Source: JACKAQ01 sp965227145
GTDB taxonomy: Bacteria > Calditrichota > Calditrichia > RBG-13-44-9 > J075
Direction: 5' to 3'
Assembly (NCBI GenBank): GCA_965227145.1
Contig: OZ245730.1
Span: 2,108,001 to 2,172,000, forward strand
DNA: 64,000 nucleotides
In this document: piece after piece, positions 62,530 to 64,000 of the stretch
How positions within the stretch are numbered: the stretch's first letter is position 1
Layout of the letters: every line of letters begins with the position of its first letter
The notes under the pieces: model-generated
The model's database searches: none
Told to the model about the DNA's origin: nothing
What the model saw: the letters and a program-made list of their open reading frames with translations, nothing else
Made by a program: the position numbers and the translations under genes

Positions 62530-63588
62530 ATGATTCAGAAACCTTTGTTGGTATTAACAGCTGTGCTGGCTGTGTTTTTTGTGCTGGGTTGCGGTAATCA
62601 GCAACAGCCGGAGGTATCCAAAGTGCAAATCCCGGCTGAAAAACTTAATCCCTACCAGCCGCTCCCGGATATCGTCATTTCGGAGAACAATCCGCTGACC
62701 CCGGAAAAGATCGAACTGGGGCGCATGCTCTATTTCGATAAGCGGCTCTCCAAAAGTCATGAGTTCTCCTGTAATTCCTGTCACGATTTAAAAACCTATG
62801 GCGTGGACAATTCCCCGGTTTCTACCGGTCACAAAAACCAGACCGGCACCCGCAATTCGCCAACGGTGTATAATGCTGCCGGACATATCGCGCAATTTTG
62901 GGACGGTCGCGCGATGGATGTGGAAGAACAAGCCAAAGGACCAGTGCTGAATCCGGTGGAAATGGGAATGCCCAGCGAAGCCCGGGTAGTGAAAACCCTG
63001 CAATCCATGCCCGGATATGTGGACGCTTTCCGGAAAGCCTTCCCGGATGAGCCAAATCCCATCACTTTTGACAATATGGCTAAAGCGATCGGCGCGTTTG
63101 AGCGGAAGCTGATTACCCCGTCGCGCTGGGATGAATTTCTGAACGGCACGGAAACCGCTATTACAGATGAGGAAAAGAACGGCTTTATCAAGTTTGTGGA
63201 AGTTGGCTGTGTCGCCTGCCACAACGGACCGTATCTCGGCGGCAACGCATTCCAGAAACTTGGACTGATCAACAACTGGCCCGGCAACGAAGATCCGGGA
63301 CGCCTGCTGGCAACGCATAACGAACTTGATGAAGACAAATTCAAGGTGGCCAGTTTGCGTAATGTTGAAAAAACAGCGCCGTATCTGCACGATGGCAGCA
63401 TTGCAGATCTGGAAACGGCGGTGAAAATGATGGCGGAATACCAGCTCGATCAAACCCTCTCCGATGAAGACAGTAAAGCGATTGTGAGTTTCCTGAAATC
63501 GCTGACCGGCAAACTGCCCGAAGCCTATATTCAGGAACCGCAACTACCGGAAAGCACGCCGGAAACACCGCTGCCCGAAATGGATTAA
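62530..63588 (+). CDS. diheme cytochrome c peroxidase lipoprotein
   Basis: The 352-residue CcpA/MauG-family protein has a lipoprotein signal ending VLGC21. It has two c-type heme sites, CNSCH (81-85) and CVACH (227-231), and NSPTVYNAA with FWDGRAMDVEEQAKGPVLNPVEMG, the core of bacterial cytochrome c peroxidases. It reduces H2O2 in the periplasm using electrons from a cytochrome or cupredoxin. The C-terminal tail is Pro/Glu-rich. ACGGAG at 62517-62522 supports the ATG. The upstream heptanucleotide array could affect its promoter. Confidence 0.94.
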   Translation: MIQKPLLVLTAVLAVFFVLGCGNQQQPEVSKVQIPAEKLNPYQPLPDIVISENNPLTPEKIELGRMLYFDKRLSKSHEFSCNSCHDLKTYGVDNSPVSTGHKNQTGTRNSPTVYNAAGHIAQFWDGRAMDVEEQAKGPVLNPVEMGMPSEARVVKTLQSMPGYVDAFRKAFPDEPNPITFDNMAKAIGAFERKLITPSRWDEFLNGTETAITDEEKNGFIKFVEVGCVACHNGPYLGGNAFQKLGLINNWPGNEDPGRLLATHNELDEDKFKVASLRNVEKTAPYLHDGSIADLETAVKMMAEYQLDQTLSDEDSKAIVSFLKSLTGKLPEAYIQEPQLPESTPETPLPEMD

Positions 63589-63636
63589 TCCCGGCGCAGA
63601 TTCGCGTTGGGATCGCAACTATGCGATCTCTGTTTT

Positions 63637-64000
63637 GCCGCGGATTTCCACGGATGTTTGCGGATGAATTTATCGGCGTTCCAGGCAGGAGCCTGGAACG
63701 AGGAAACAAACGCATACATACAGTTGCCTGTAACGAGGCATAGAAAGCCCCCTTCTTTTTCAAGAGAAGGGGGTTGGGGGATGAGTATCTTTGTCTTTAT
63801 AAATGCCGCGGATTTTCGCAGATGTTCGCGGATGAATTATACGGCGTTCCAGGCAGGAGCCTGGAACGAGGTGGGAGCAAATGGCATTCCAGGCAGGAGC
63901 CTGGAACGAGGAAGGAGCAAACGGCATTCCAGGCAGGAGCCTGGAACGAGGCTTAGAAAAGCCCCCTTCTTTTTCAAGAGAAGGGGGTTGGGGGATGAGT
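63637..64000. repeat. composite intergenic repeat, duplicated unit
   Basis: Two copies of a mosaic (63637-63786 and 63805-64000) contain: a GCCGCGGATTT block; hairpins with TTCCAGGC and GCCTGGAA around AGGA (63676, 63843, 63883, 63923); and a final AAGCCCCCTTCTTTTTCAAG block with a C5/G5 hairpin. The last three hairpins repeat every 40 bp. No gene is visible. Confidence 0.88.

Overview
The window reads as chromosome of a Gram-negative, heterotrophic bacterium. Outer-membrane and envelope markers are plentiful: an OMPLA-type phospholipase, a beta-barrel-like protein, many lipoprotein or Sec signals, and a TRAP importer with its TatT lipoprotein. Protein styles such as propeller proteins, a TPR lipoprotein with a Cys-Ala-Tyr-Tyr-Asn start, and DUF4177 suggest the FCB superphylum, possibly a Calditrichota/KSB1-like lineage. 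That placement is inference from gene style, because no rRNA or tRNA gene was seen. Coding density is high, start sites often carry AGGAG-type Shine-Dalgarno sequences, and some genes start at TTG.

Layout. 0-5.4 kb: Maf, a rhodanese lipoprotein and a propeller protein, HflX, a cold-shock protein, methylglyoxal synthase. 5.4-9.7 kb: a lipocalin-like protein coupled to a subclass B1 metallo-beta-lactamase, an MsrA-MsrB lipoprotein, a DUF3565 protein, class I aldolase FbaB. 9.8-17.6 kb: an ion and volume-control block on the minus strand, consisting of an AmgK-like kinase, a DUF502 membrane protein, a 1728-residue SLC12-type cotransporter fused to a helical region and a P-loop NTPase, and a small MscS-like channel whose start overlaps the cotransporter stop. 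17.7-22.1 kb: an acetyltransferase and a complete TatT-DctP-DctQ-DctM TRAP system. 22.4-26.7 kb: YwaF/TMEM164-like membrane protein, DUF4177, a glycosyltransferase, an unusual coiled-coil/HEAT protein, an M20 amidohydrolase. 27.3-35.9 kb: a degenerate NtrC-like AAA+ regulator, a YprB-type exonuclease, phosphofructokinase, a class III sirtuin, a TPR lipoprotein, thioredoxin, EngB and an OB-fold lipoprotein. 36.1-44.2 kb: a tight cluster combining a barrel protein, a sulfite-oxidase-like molybdoenzyme and surface-sugar genes (epimerase-like, DegT aminotransferase, WbqC, two GT4 glycosyltransferases, a deacetylase-like protein). 44.3-50.7 kb: PPK2, an exported dikinase-like ATP-grasp protein, a subtilisin, RadA. 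51-58.1 kb: SDR, HAD phosphatase, M61 peptidase, CorA, a DUF432-MscS pair, YaiI. 58.1-64 kb: a repeat-rich, gene-poor end with a frameshifted OMPLA gene, an AT-rich tandem-receiver protein, two small membrane proteins, a large heptanucleotide array and a diheme peroxidase.

Two themes stand out. First, osmotic and ion homeostasis genes are over-represented (the SLC12-NTPase fusion with an MscS-like partner, DUF432-MscS, CorA, DUF502). Second, the intergenic spaces hold several repeat families: 28-bp perfect palindromes with tandem half-sites, a 42-bp array, a 7-bp array of about 600 bp, a MITE-like element, and composite repeats at the right edge. The strongest candidate for an undescribed system is the SLC12-NTPase fusion with its coupled channel at 9.8-15.7 kb.
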